From an uncultured Cyanobium sp. (GTDB taxonomy: Bacteria; Cyanobacteriota; Cyanobacteriia; PCC-6307; Cyanobiaceae): a DNA stretch of 8,621 nucleotides. Below the pieces are notes generated by a model, which ran no database searches, was not told where the DNA came from, and saw only the letters and a list, made by a program, of their open reading frames with translations. The stretch is taken from positions 1 to 8,621 of the forward strand of contig CALFOF010000235.1 in assembly GCA_937919075.1 (NCBI GenBank), in the 5' to 3' direction. Of the stretch, positions 1 through 6,809 are shown in pieces. Numbering within the stretch: position 1 is the first letter of the stretch; each line of letters begins with the position of its first letter. The position numbers and the translations under genes are program-made.

Positions 1-235
1 CGAGCCACCAGCCGCAGAGCCACCGGCCGGCGGTGCCGGCCAGGGCGGCTGCCGCCAGGCCCTGACCGACCGCAGTGGCGGAGAAACCGGCGTTGTGGAA
101 CACCACGGCTGTGAGATAAATCACACCGCCGCCGCCGAGACTGCTTAACAGCCGCATCCAACACAATTGCCGCAAGGGCGCGGGAAACTGGAGGAACCAG
201 CCGAGGCCGCTTGCCCCTGCGCGACGTCGTATCAA
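1..235 (-). CDS. MFS-type membrane transporter, N-terminal fragment
   Basis: The minus strand is open from the window edge up to a TGA just upstream of the proposed start. It encodes the first ~78 residues of a membrane protein; the rest lies off the left edge. Visible are a short basic N-terminus, a segment reading FLQFPAPLRQLC, then a glycine-rich hydrophobic helix (LGGGGVIYLTAVVF) and a second small-residue helix (GLAAAALAGTAGRWLCGWWL). The helix-short loop-helix layout, with Gly/Ala-rich helices and a G-R near the end of TM2, fits the start of a major facilitator superfamily permease. The substrate cannot be told. The start is uncertain. TTG at 235 keeps the FLQFPAPLRQLC segment, which resembles related cyanobacterial MFS N-termini. 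ATG at 157 would begin directly at TM1. Using TTG 235 makes the gene overlap the 5' end of the divergent hydrolase by 25 bp. Confidence 0.72.
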   Translation of the reverse strand, partial: MIRRRAGASGLGWFLQFPAPLRQLCWMRLLSSLGGGGVIYLTAVVFHNAGFSATAVGQGLAAAALAGTAGRWLCGWWL

Positions 236-1809
236 ACCGGTTCCGATCGCTGTTCGTGCTTCTCACCAGTGTGCTGGTCGGGGCGGGCAGCCCGGCCAAG
301 GCAGCTGATCAGCTGATCGTTCGACTCGATGGGTTCTCGCTGCCGATCGACATCGGCCAGCTGGAGGCCTGGAGCCGCGATCCCAGCGTGCGGAGCAACG
401 ACCTGGGCGTGTGGTTTGAGTTGCTCGACCCGCGCAGCCGCGAGGATCTGCGGCGCCTCATGCGCACACCGATCCTGGAGGAGCGCGACCTGGCCCTGCA
501 GTTGATCCAGAGCTGGGCGGGCCGCCAGGTGCTGGAGGAGATGGGGGCGCTGCTCAGCACCGATCAGAGCGGCAGCGGCGTGCTGCTGGTCAACACCCTG
601 CGCGGCCTGCTGCAACGCCCGGAGCCGGTCACCCCCTTGAGCCTGCTGCGGGCCGTGCCCGCCCCCCGGCTCACCCTGGAGGTGGATGAGGTGCTGGCGC
701 TGGCGCAGCAGTGGCGCCGGCAGGTGGAGCGGCAGGGCCAGGCCCTGCGGCAATTGCGCCAGCTGCCGCTGCCCCTGACTCCCACCCCCAATCCGGCGCT
801 GGCACCGGCACACCTGCCTGCTGGCGCAGTTCCCACGCCCCTTGTGCTGCAACTGGCGGTGACCCACCGCCCCGACCCCCTGATGATCGAGCTATGGGAG
901 GCGGTAGCGCCCCGTCGGGACGCTTACGTGCTGGTGATGCCGGGGCTGGGCAGCAGCGGCGACCAGCTGGCCTGGCTGGCCCGGGGGCTGGCGGAGCGCG
1001 GCTACCCGGTGCTGGTGATCAATGATCCCAGCAGCGACGATGACGTCGTGCGGCAATTGCTCGATGGGCAGCGCCCGCCGCCCGGCGCCGAAACCCTCCC
1101 CGCTCGCCTGGCGGATGTGGAGGCGGTGCTGAAGGCCGAACAGGACGGCCAGCTGCCGCCCCTGGGCTCCTCTGCCGTGCTGCTGGGCCATTCGCTCGGG
1201 GGGCTGGCGGCGTTGATGGCCGGGGGCGCCCGGCCCGTGGCAGGCCTGGAGCATCGCTGCAAGCGGGCGATGAAGGGCATTCCGCTCAACAACCTCTCGT
1301 GGCTGCTGCAATGCCAGTTGCCGGAGGTGCCCTTGCCGGAGGTCGGCAGCGGCGATGGGCGCGATCCGGTGGCGGCGGTGGTGAGCTTCAACGGTTTCGG
1401 CAGCCTGCTCTGGCCGGGCCGTGGCCTCAATCGCCTCAACGGCACACCACTGCTGATGGTGGGCGGCGGCCTCGATCTGGTGACACCACCGGTGGGCGAA
1501 CAGCTGGAGCTGTTTCTGCAACACCACAACCCCCGCAGCCGGCTGGTGATGGTGGAAGGAGGCAGCCACTTCTCGGTGGTGCGCCTGGGCGAGGGCAACC
1601 CCGCCCTGCTGCAGTTGGGCCAGGAGCTGGTCGGGGTGGAGCCGCGCCAGGTGCAGGAGCTGCTGCTCAACCTCACCGCCGATTTCCTCGGCTCCCTCGA
1701 TAGGTCCGCCGCCCTCCTGCCCAGCCAGCAGCGCCTGCAGGGCACCGTGAGGGCGTATGTGCTCGATCGGGCAGCCGCTCGCCGCTGGCACCGGCGCCTT
1801 GACGGCTGA
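211..1809 (+). CDS. Secreted alpha/beta hydrolase with N-terminal DUF1400 domain
   Basis: The product is 532 aa and is predicted to be exported. Residues 1-31 look like a Sec signal peptide: Arg-containing n-region, hydrophobic core around residues 14-26, and an AKA cleavage site before ADQL. Residues ~32-155 match the DUF1400 domain found with alpha/beta hydrolases in cyanobacteria (motifs LDGFSLPIDIGQLEAW and WFELLDPRSREDLRRLM). The hydrolase domain follows. The nucleophile elbow GHSLGG places Ser328, GGGLDLVTPP places the acid Asp422, and GGSHFSVV places His453, so the catalytic triad is complete. A GLG turn (VMPGLGSSG) may form the oxyanion hole. The likely role is hydrolysis of an ester or lipid in the periplasm or at the membrane; the substrate is unknown. 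The start is TTG, with a weak GAGG four bases upstream. GTG at 256 is the next usual start but would remove the charged part of the signal peptide. The gene converges on the permease with a 47-bp gap. Confidence 0.88.
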   Translation: MPLRDVVSNRFRSLFVLLTSVLVGAGSPAKAADQLIVRLDGFSLPIDIGQLEAWSRDPSVRSNDLGVWFELLDPRSREDLRRLMRTPILEERDLALQLIQSWAGRQVLEEMGALLSTDQSGSGVLLVNTLRGLLQRPEPVTPLSLLRAVPAPRLTLEVDEVLALAQQWRRQVERQGQALRQLRQLPLPLTPTPNPALAPAHLPAGAVPTPLVLQLAVTHRPDPLMIELWEAVAPRRDAYVLVMPGLGSSGDQLAWLARGLAERGYPVLVINDPSSDDDVVRQLLDGQRPPPGAETLPARLADVEAVLKAEQDGQLPPLGSSAVLLGHSLGGLAALMAGGARPVAGLEHRCKRAMKGIPLNNLSWLLQCQLPEVPLPEVGSGDGRDPVAAVVSFNGFGSLLWPGRGLNRLNGTPLLMVGGGLDLVTPPVGEQLELFLQHHNPRSRLVMVEGGSHFSVVRLGEGNPALLQLGQELVGVEPRQVQELLLNLTADFLGSLDRSAALLPSQQRLQGTVRAYVLDRAAARRWHRRLDG

Positions 1810-1856
1810 ACCGCCGTTGTTGCGGCAGGGTTGCGAACCGGCCTCAGCAGCAGGGC

Positions 1857-2876
1857 TCAGAACCGAATGCGCGGATCCAGCAGCGCCACCAGCAGATCCA
1901 CCACCACACTCACCATCACCACCAGCGCCGCCACCACCACCACGATTCCTTGCACCAGGGGGTAATCGCGCTGGGCGATCGCTTCCTGCAGCCGGAAGGC
2001 GATGCCCGGCCACGAATAGGTGACCTCAATCAGCAGGGCGCCGCCGATCAGGGACGCCACGGTGATCCCGGAGATCGTCAGCACCGGCAGCAGGGCATTC
2101 GGCAAGGCATGGCGCAGCACGACCCGGGTTTCGCTCAGGCCGCGGCTGCGGGCCGCTTCCACGTAGTCGGAACGGAGCGCCCGGCGCAGGTTGAGCCGCA
2201 GCGCATTGTCGAAGATGCCGCTGAGCAGCACGCCAAGCGTGCTGGCGGGCAGCACCAGGTGCCGCACCGTGCCACTGAACTGCTGCCAGTTGCCGGCCCG
2301 CAGGCTGTCAAACAGGTAGAAGCCCGAACCTGTGGGCGGCAGCAGCGTGACGGGGAAACGCCCACCCACCGGCAACCAGCCAAGCCAGACGGCGAACACC
2401 AGTTGCACCACCATCGCCGCCCAGAAGGGAGGCAGGGCGTAGGTGCCGATGCCATAGAGGCGGCCGGCCAGATCGAGCTTGCCGTCGGGTCGGGCGATGC
2501 CGGAGAAGCCCACCGCCAGACCCAGCACGGCCGCGAGCAGCAGCGCGCACACGCCCAGTTCCAGGCTGGCCGGCAGGCTCTGGCTGATCACCTGGGCCAC
2601 CGGCGTCTGATTGGTGAGTGAGGCGCCCAGATCCCCGCGCAACAAACCCACAAGGAACTGGCCGTATTGGGTGAGCAGCGGCAGGTCAAGCCCGAGTTGC
2701 TGCCGCAGGGCGGCGCGGGCCTCCTCCGGCGCGCGGATGCCAAGCAGGGCATCGATCGGATCACCTGGCGCCAGCCGCAGCAGCAGGAACACCAAGGTGG
2801 CGATCAGCCAGAGCATCACCGGACCAAGCAGCAGGCGGCTGGCGCCGTAGCGCAGCAGCTGGGAACGGCGGCTCAT
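1857..2876 (-). CDS. ABC transporter permease, DppB/OppB-type
   Basis: This is a 339-aa inner-membrane permease of the peptide/nickel (binding-protein-dependent) ABC family. TM1 covers about residues 15-34 and is followed by the family's RLAPGDPIDALLG loop (35-46). Further hydrophobic spans lie near 104-125, 143-168, 207-222, 262-285 and 306-332. The cytoplasmic coupling loop that contacts the ATPase carries the EAA motif at residues 240-246 (EAARSRG), followed by LRHALPNALLP, and the protein ends with the usual LLDPRIRF. Its length is normal for DppB. I chose ATG at 2876, although the frame stays open further upstream. This ATG overlaps the lipoprotein stop as ATGA, has a good AGGAG eight bases before it, and gives a family-like N-terminus. 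It presumably works with the upstream lipoprotein. No DppC-type permease or ATPase gene follows, because the next gene converges from the other strand. The exact substrate is unknown. Confidence 0.93.
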   Translation of the reverse strand: MSRRSQLLRYGASRLLLGPVMLWLIATLVFLLLRLAPGDPIDALLGIRAPEEARAALRQQLGLDLPLLTQYGQFLVGLLRGDLGASLTNQTPVAQVISQSLPASLELGVCALLLAAVLGLAVGFSGIARPDGKLDLAGRLYGIGTYALPPFWAAMVVQLVFAVWLGWLPVGGRFPVTLLPPTGSGFYLFDSLRAGNWQQFSGTVRHLVLPASTLGVLLSGIFDNALRLNLRRALRSDYVEAARSRGLSETRVVLRHALPNALLPVLTISGITVASLIGGALLIEVTYSWPGIAFRLQEAIAQRDYPLVQGIVVVVAALVVMVSVVVDLLVALLDPRIRF

Positions 2877-4513
2877 GGGTGGCGCTCCTGCTGCAACCGG
2901 CTGAACAGCACCCGGCCGGCTCCATCGAAGCGGGGCGTCTGCAGGTTGGGGCGCGCCCAGGCGCGCGGGGCCACCAGCCATAAGGGGATGTAGGGGGAGG
3001 CCTGGGCCACCTGCTGCTGGATCTGGCGCAACAGCGCCACGCGCGCCTCGCCCTCCAGGCTTTCGCTGCGCTTGAGATCCTGCTCGAGGCCCGGCTGGGT
3101 CCAGAAGCTGCCGCTGGCGGCGCTGGCCCCCTTGAGGCAGCGGTAGCCCTCCGCCTGCTCGCAGCCCAGCAAGGGAATCAAGTAATTGTCGGCATCGGGG
3201 AAATCCCCCATCCACTCCAGCAGGATCGCCGTGAAGGCCCCCTTGCCGAGCTGCCGGTAAGCCGTGGTGGATTCCATGCCGCTGATCTCCAGTTGCACGC
3301 AGTCGCCGAGGTCACGGGCCAGCTGCTCCTTCCAGGTGAGCGCGAACAGGCGGTCGGAGGGGATGTTGGAGCGGAAGGTGAGCGGCACGCTCAACCGCCG
3401 GCCATTGCAGTAGCCGGCCTGGCGGAACAGCTCGCGGGCCTGGGCCGGATCGAAGGCGGGCCAGGCCTGCGGGTCAGAGCCGGGGATCGTGGGAGGCACC
3501 AGCTCCCGCAGCGAGGGGCGTAGCCCGTGGCTGACCCGCTGACTGATCAGCTCCCGATCAAGGCCGTAGGCCAGGGCGCGGCGCAGGCGTGGATCCTTCA
3601 AAGGCGGCTGATCGCTGAGCAGCGTGAGGTAGCCGATCTCCAGCGCCGGCCCCACCCCTTCGCGCAGCTCGCCGGCTGCGGCCAGGCGATGCAGTGAGAG
3701 CTGCTGGTCGCCCTCAAGGCTGGTAGAGAGCAGCACATCCACCTCGCCGCTGCGCAGGGCTCCGTAAAGGGCGGTGGAGTTGCTCAGGTTCACCAGATCG
3801 ATGCCGCTATTGGCGGGCTTCGGTCCCCAGTAGTCGGCGAAGGGTTCCAGCCGCTGCTGTTGATCGTTGAAGAAGCTGAGCCGGTAGGGTCCGGTGCCCA
3901 CGAAGCGCTCGTTCAGAAAGCGGCGGCCGTGGGCGCGGTAGGCCGTGGGGGACAGCGGCGTGAGATTCACCGCCGTGAGCAGCTGGGGCAGGGCCGTGAA
4001 CGGACGCCGCAGGCGCAGCTCCAGTTCATAGGGCCCACTGGCCCGCACCGAGGCGATCCGGTCGCCCAGCAAGTAACTCAGCTTGCCGATCGCCAGGAAG
4101 CGCTCCAGCGTGAACACCATGGCGGCGGCGTCGAAGCGGCTGCCGTCGTGGAAGCGCACGCCCTGACGCAGCGGCACCCAGGCGGTGAGGCGATCGGCGC
4201 TGAGCCGGGGCGGCGCGACAGCCAGGCGCGGCTGCAGTTCCCCGTCGGGGCTGATCGCATAGAGGGGATCTCCCAGGGCGCTCAGCAACTGCATCGCGCC
4301 GATGCTGAAGGTGGCGGCCGGATCCACCGAATCAATGCGGCTGCGCCCCGCCACCACCAGGCGGTCTACCGGCCGCACGGGCTGGCAGGCCGCGAGCAGG
4401 GCCAGGCTCAGCGCTCCCACCAGGGGAAGCGTCAGCCAGCGCTTCAGATCAGAAAAGGGGGCGATGGGGAGCGGTAACGTGCGCTGCGGCCATTCAAAGG
4501 CTCGGCTGGCCAT
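2873..4513 (-). CDS. ABC transporter substrate-binding lipoprotein, peptide/nickel family (SBP_bac_5)
   Basis: The product is 546 aa. After a 23-residue lead come a basic-hydrophobic stretch and a lipobox LAAC with Cys43, so the mature protein is probably lipid-anchored on the periplasmic face. Family signatures appear in order: DSVDPAATFS near 61-70; LRQGVRFHDGSRFDAAAMVF near 115-134, the hallmark of family-5 binding proteins; VGTGPYRL near 205-212; RRALAYGLDR near 311-320; and WMGDFPDADNYL near 434-445. The length is typical. Four cysteines in the C-terminal lobe (369, 405, 451, 459) could form disulfides. The protein should capture an oligopeptide, nickel chelate or other small solute and pass it to the permease encoded by the next gene (ATGA overlap). 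Its ATG overlaps the end of the 67-aa gene by 20 bp in another frame and has no clear ribosome site, so initiation is probably coupled. The lead before the lipobox is longer than usual, but no later standard start is seen. Confidence 0.92.
   Translation of the reverse strand: MASRAFEWPQRTLPLPIAPFSDLKRWLTLPLVGALSLALLAACQPVRPVDRLVVAGRSRIDSVDPAATFSIGAMQLLSALGDPLYAISPDGELQPRLAVAPPRLSADRLTAWVPLRQGVRFHDGSRFDAAAMVFTLERFLAIGKLSYLLGDRIASVRASGPYELELRLRRPFTALPQLLTAVNLTPLSPTAYRAHGRRFLNERFVGTGPYRLSFFNDQQQRLEPFADYWGPKPANSGIDLVNLSNSTALYGALRSGEVDVLLSTSLEGDQQLSLHRLAAAGELREGVGPALEIGYLTLLSDQPPLKDPRLRRALAYGLDRELISQRVSHGLRPSLRELVPPTIPGSDPQAWPAFDPAQARELFRQAGYCNGRRLSVPLTFRSNIPSDRLFALTWKEQLARDLGDCVQLEISGMESTTAYRQLGKGAFTAILLEWMGDFPDADNYLIPLLGCEQAEGYRCLKGASAASGSFWTQPGLEQDLKRSESLEGEARVALLRQIQQQVAQASPYIPLWLVAPRAWARPNLQTPRFDGAGRVLFSRLQQERHP
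2885..2889 (-). promoter_or_regulatory. Ribosome binding site of the ABC permease
   Basis: AGGAG on the minus strand lies eight bases before the ATG at 2876, inside the end of the substrate-binding protein gene. It is the clearest Shine-Dalgarno sequence among the minus-strand starts here. It decides the permease start against the longer open frame. Together with the ATGA overlap it suggests both coupled and independent initiation. Confidence 0.7.
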
Positions 4514-4697
4514 GGAGGGCCAGGGAAGGCGGCGTGTTGTGAACCTGCTGCAAGGACACCTCGAACACCGGGGAGCCCTCCCGTGCCAGGGGCCAGCGGC
4601 GCACCCAGCAACGGTCGTGGGGGGGATCCACGGCGATCACCTGGTACAGGTTCGAATCCGAGGCGAGGTGAATGCAATCACCCTGGTGGAGGCTCAT
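4494..4697 (-). CDS. 67-aa conserved-looking small protein of unknown function
   Basis: ATG at 4697 opens a 67-residue frame. It begins MSLHQGDCIHLASDSNLYQV and continues with IAVDPPHDRCWVRRWP, then GSPVFEVSLQQV. Alternating hydrophobic residues, a GD turn and a WVRRWP core suggest a compact all-beta (SH3-like) fold; this is inference. The pattern resembles small uncharacterised proteins I recall from picocyanobacteria, which I cannot check here. There is no signal peptide or membrane helix, so it is probably cytosolic. The last ~15 residues (NTPPSLALHGQPSL) look unstructured and run into the lipoprotein gene, overlapping it by 20 bp. Sequence upstream of the ATG stays open in frame, but it is Pro/Ser-rich, includes repeat sequence and does not look like protein. 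No clear ribosome site is seen. It lies between hom and the ABC lipoprotein gene. Confidence 0.66.
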   Translation of the reverse strand: MSLHQGDCIHLASDSNLYQVIAVDPPHDRCWVRRWPLAREGSPVFEVSLQQVHNTPPSLALHGQPSL

Positions 4698-4862
4698 CGG
4701 GCTGTTGCGAATGGAAGGGGAGTCGGCAGGGAGGGTTGGGGCGAGGTGGGAGGAGGCCTGATGGCGCTGCGGGTCGCCCGTGGTGGGGGCGTGTGTCGAC
4801 AGCATTTCGGGGCTGGAGAAGGGAAGGCGTTCGCTATGAACCTTAAGAAATCCCGGTGAGCG
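4698..4862. other. Non-coding spacer upstream of the 67-aa gene
   Basis: Together with the adjoining repeat this forms the largest gap in the window (254 bp between hom and the 67-aa gene). No frame here reads like a protein. The least GC-rich patch, around 4838-4855 (CTTAAGAAATCCCGG on the plus strand), is a plausible place for a minus-strand promoter serving the 67-aa gene and the ABC genes. I see no convincing -35/-10 pair. Confidence 0.4.
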
Positions 4863-4965
4863 GATCGCGACGGAACGATTGGTGCTGCTGATCACTCCCA
4901 TTGGGTAGTGCTGCTGATCATTCCCATCAGAAGGTTCGTGGATCGTTCCCATCAGAGGGTTCGCA
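4863..4965. repeat. Degenerate tandem repeat, ~26-bp period, at the hom 3' end
   Basis: Four consecutive units each begin with GATC, at 4863, 4890, 4916 and 4941, giving periods of 27, 26 and 25 bp. The last two units are 21/25 identical and share TTCCCATCAGA. The first two share the ending GTGCTGCT. The second unit has GATCACTCCCAT, like the third. The last unit contains the final codons and TGA (4952-4954) of hom, so the array looks like repeated duplication of the gene end. Units 1-2 also hold an imperfect stem: CACTCCC at 4893-4899, loop ATT, then GGG and AGTG with one bulged T to 4910. An 8-bp inverted pair, GGAACGAT (4872-4879) and ATCGTTCC (4942-4949), flanks the array. These stems could act in transcript ending or stability, but no T-run follows. 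Confidence 0.7.
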
Positions 4966-6256
4966 GGCAGGCGGCTACCGCCTTCACATCCGGCAGGGCG
5001 GCGATCGCCGTGAGTGCCGCACGGAAACGGGCCTCCTGCACCTCGTGGGTGATCACCACGATCTCGGCCTCCCCGCCGGAGGCCTGGAATTGCACGATCG
5101 ACTGGATCGACACCTCCTCTTGGCCGAAGCAACTGCCGATCCGCCCGATCACCCCCGCCTGGTCGGTGGTCTGCAGGCGCAGGTAGTTGCGGTGGCGGGT
5201 GACGGCGGGATCCACCAGGCGGCAACGGCGCCAGCTGCCAGCCGCCAGCAGCGGATCGAGCCCGGCCGACGGGCCGCCCACCTGGCGGATGCCGGCAATG
5301 TTGAGGATGTCGGCCACCACGGCCGAAGCGGTGGGTCCGGCCCCGGCGCCCGGCCCGTAGAACATCACCCGCCCCACCGGATCCCCCTCCACGAGGATGG
5401 CGTTGTTGACGCCGTTCACCCCCGCCAGCGGGTGATCCTTCGGCACCAGGGTGGGATGCACCCGCACATCGAGCTGCTCAGTGCCATCGGGGTCGGTGCC
5501 CTCGCTCTGCGCCACCGCCAGCAACTTGACGCGAAATCCCAGCTGATCCGCGTAGCTCACATCCCTGGCCTGCAGGCCGCTGATGCCCTCGGTGGGGATG
5601 GCGGAGCGTTCCACGCCACCGCCGTAGGCCAACCCCGCCAGGATGGCGATCTTGTCGGCGGCATCGCCGCCTTCCACATCGGCGGCCGGGTCAGCTTCGG
5701 CATAGCCAAGGGCCTGGGCATCGGCCAACACCGTGCCGTAAAGGGCCCCCTCGTCCGCCATGCGGGTAAGGATGTAGTTGGTGGTGCCGTTGATGATGCC
5801 GCTCACCCGCTGGATGCGGTTGGCACCCAGCGACTGCTTCAGTGGCTCGATGATCGGAATGCCGCCACCGACGGCGGCTTCAATCAGCACGTACACGCCA
5901 CGCGCCGCCGCTGCCGCAGCAATTTCCTGGCCGTGGCGGGCGATCACCGCCTTGTTGGCCGTCACCACCGACTTCCCGGCGGCGATGGCACTGAGGATCA
6001 GGCTGCGGGCGGGTTCGAGGCCGCCCATCACCTCCACCACGATGTCGACGGCCGGATCGTGCACCACGGCTTCGGGGTCGGTGGTGAGCAGGGCCGGATC
6101 CAGTTCCACCGGGCGCGGGCGGCTGAGATCCCTGACGGCCACCCGTTGCAGCCGCAGCTGGTCCACCAGCGGATGGCGACCCGCGGGGGCGGACAGGATG
6201 GCGGCCACGCCCGCTCCCACCGTGCCCAGACCCAGCAAGCCGATGCCGATGGTCAT
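4952..6256 (-). CDS. hom: Homoserine dehydrogenase with C-terminal ACT domain
   Basis: The enzyme reduces L-aspartate-4-semialdehyde to L-homoserine with NAD(P)H, the branch point to threonine, isoleucine and methionine; it is cytosolic. The product is 434 aa, the usual length of the monofunctional bacterial form. The dinucleotide-binding GLGTVGAG sits at residues 9-16. TANKAVIA places Lys102, and GTTNYILTRM (157-166) is the family signature. AEADP with Glu187 and DVEGGDAADK with Asp198 and Lys202 keep the spacing of the catalytic Glu/Asp/Lys known from yeast homoserine dehydrogenase. Residues ~355-434 form an ACT domain (NYLRLQTTDQAGVIGRIGS, later GEAEIVVITHEV), which in this family is associated with feedback control by threonine. 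The ATG at 6256 gives an N-terminus right at the Rossmann fold. It lies 85 bp downstream of sufE, so it may have its own promoter. Its last codons lie within the tandem repeat. Confidence 0.98.
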   Translation of the reverse strand: MTIGIGLLGLGTVGAGVAAILSAPAGRHPLVDQLRLQRVAVRDLSRPRPVELDPALLTTDPEAVVHDPAVDIVVEVMGGLEPARSLILSAIAAGKSVVTANKAVIARHGQEIAAAAAARGVYVLIEAAVGGGIPIIEPLKQSLGANRIQRVSGIINGTTNYILTRMADEGALYGTVLADAQALGYAEADPAADVEGGDAADKIAILAGLAYGGGVERSAIPTEGISGLQARDVSYADQLGFRVKLLAVAQSEGTDPDGTEQLDVRVHPTLVPKDHPLAGVNGVNNAILVEGDPVGRVMFYGPGAGAGPTASAVVADILNIAGIRQVGGPSAGLDPLLAAGSWRRCRLVDPAVTRHRNYLRLQTTDQAGVIGRIGSCFGQEEVSIQSIVQFQASGGEAEIVVITHEVQEARFRAALTAIAALPDVKAVAACLRTL

Positions 6257-6341
6257 GCCTGTCTCGCCTGGAAACGTCCGAGCCTAGAAAGCTGGCTGCA
6301 GCGCGGCTGTTCATCAGGGCCGCCGCTGGCGCCGCTGGCCA

Positions 6342-6809
6342 TCAGGAGGGGGCACCGGACGGGGCACCAGCCGATGCGCCGTCCGAGGGCTCGCCGCCAG
6401 CGAGGCTGCGGGCCTGGGCCTGCATCATCTTGAAGATATTGAGGAAGCCGTTGGCCCGCGATGGCGTCAGGCTGGCCTGCAGGCCCGTGTCCGCCAGGAA
6501 GGCGGGATCCACGGCGGCGGCCTGCTCGGGCGTCAGCCCTTCGAGCGCTTCGATCAGGAGAGCCAGCAACCCCTTGGTGATCTGAGCGTCGGAATCCCCA
6601 CGCCAGTGCAGCCGCCCCTGCTGGAGCTCGCCCACCACATACACCTGCGACACGCAGCCCTTCACCTTGAACGGCTCGACGCGGAACGCATCCGGCAAGG
6701 GCTCCAGCTTCTGGGCCAGCCAGAGCACATAGGCGTAGCGCCGTTTGGGGTCGGTGGTGCCGCGCAGGCGGCCAACGATCCGGTCCAGTGCTTCAGTGCC
6801 GGCGGTCAT
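6342..6809 (-). CDS. sufE: SufE-family cysteine desulfurase sulfur acceptor
   Basis: SufE takes persulfide sulfur from the cysteine desulfurase SufS, stimulates it, and hands the sulfur to the SufBCD scaffold for Fe-S cluster assembly in the cytosol; Suf is the main such system in cyanobacteria. The protein is 155 aa from ATG at 6809. FKVKGCVSQVYV places the acceptor Cys52, matching Cys51 of E. coli SufE. The family pattern continues with RGDSDAQITKGLLALLIEAL and a C-terminal SRANGFLNIFKMM. The last ~20 residues are a Gly/Ser/Ala/Pro tail beyond the usual fold. An in-frame upstream GTG at 6836 would add nine residues (VRCPPSPS-type) with no family look. The ATG at 6809 overlaps the stop of the preceding gene as ATGA, which supports it. 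Confidence 0.95.
   Translation of the reverse strand: MTAGTEALDRIVGRLRGTTDPKRRYAYVLWLAQKLEPLPDAFRVEPFKVKGCVSQVYVVGELQQGRLHWRGDSDAQITKGLLALLIEALEGLTPEQAAAVDPAFLADTGLQASLTPSRANGFLNIFKMMQAQARSLAGGEPSDGASAGAPSGAPS

Noticed and set aside
232..867. Long minus-strand frames opposite the hydrolase (also 892-2013 and 1002-1745)
   Set aside because: They are rich in Gln, His, Arg and Ala with no domain-like pattern, as expected opposite a GC-rich gene; the plus-strand frame carries the complete hydrolase.
1810..1856. Terminator between the convergent hydrolase and permease genes
   Set aside because: Only a four-base stem (CCGC/GCGG) near 1811-1826 is visible, with no T-run on either strand.
2877..3215. 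Extension of the permease frame upstream of 2876
   Set aside because: It would overlap the lipoprotein gene by over 300 bp; the ATG at 2876 has a good ribosome site and gives a normal DppB N-terminus.
4078..4260. 60-aa minus-strand frame inside the lipoprotein gene
   Set aside because: It is Cys/Arg/Ser-rich out-of-frame sequence fully within a well-supported gene.
1975..5008. HIP1-type palindromes GCGATCGC at 1975-1982 and 5001-5008
   Set aside because: Two copies in 8.6 kb of GC-rich DNA are not clearly above chance, and both lie inside coding sequence, so no enrichment is claimed.
4698..5225. Upstream extension of the 67-aa gene frame into hom
   Set aside because: The open frame continues, but its sequence is low-complexity, encodes the DNA repeats and the antiphase of hom, and lacks a protein-like pattern.
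6257..6341. Promoter or attenuator upstream of hom
   Set aside because: There is no leader peptide with Thr or Ile codons, no convincing stem series and no clear -35/-10 pair in the 85-bp gap.
4901..6433. 510-aa plus-strand open frame opposite hom
   Set aside because: It is His/Gln/Arg/Gly-rich antisense sequence with no family resemblance, while the opposite strand encodes an intact homoserine dehydrogenase.
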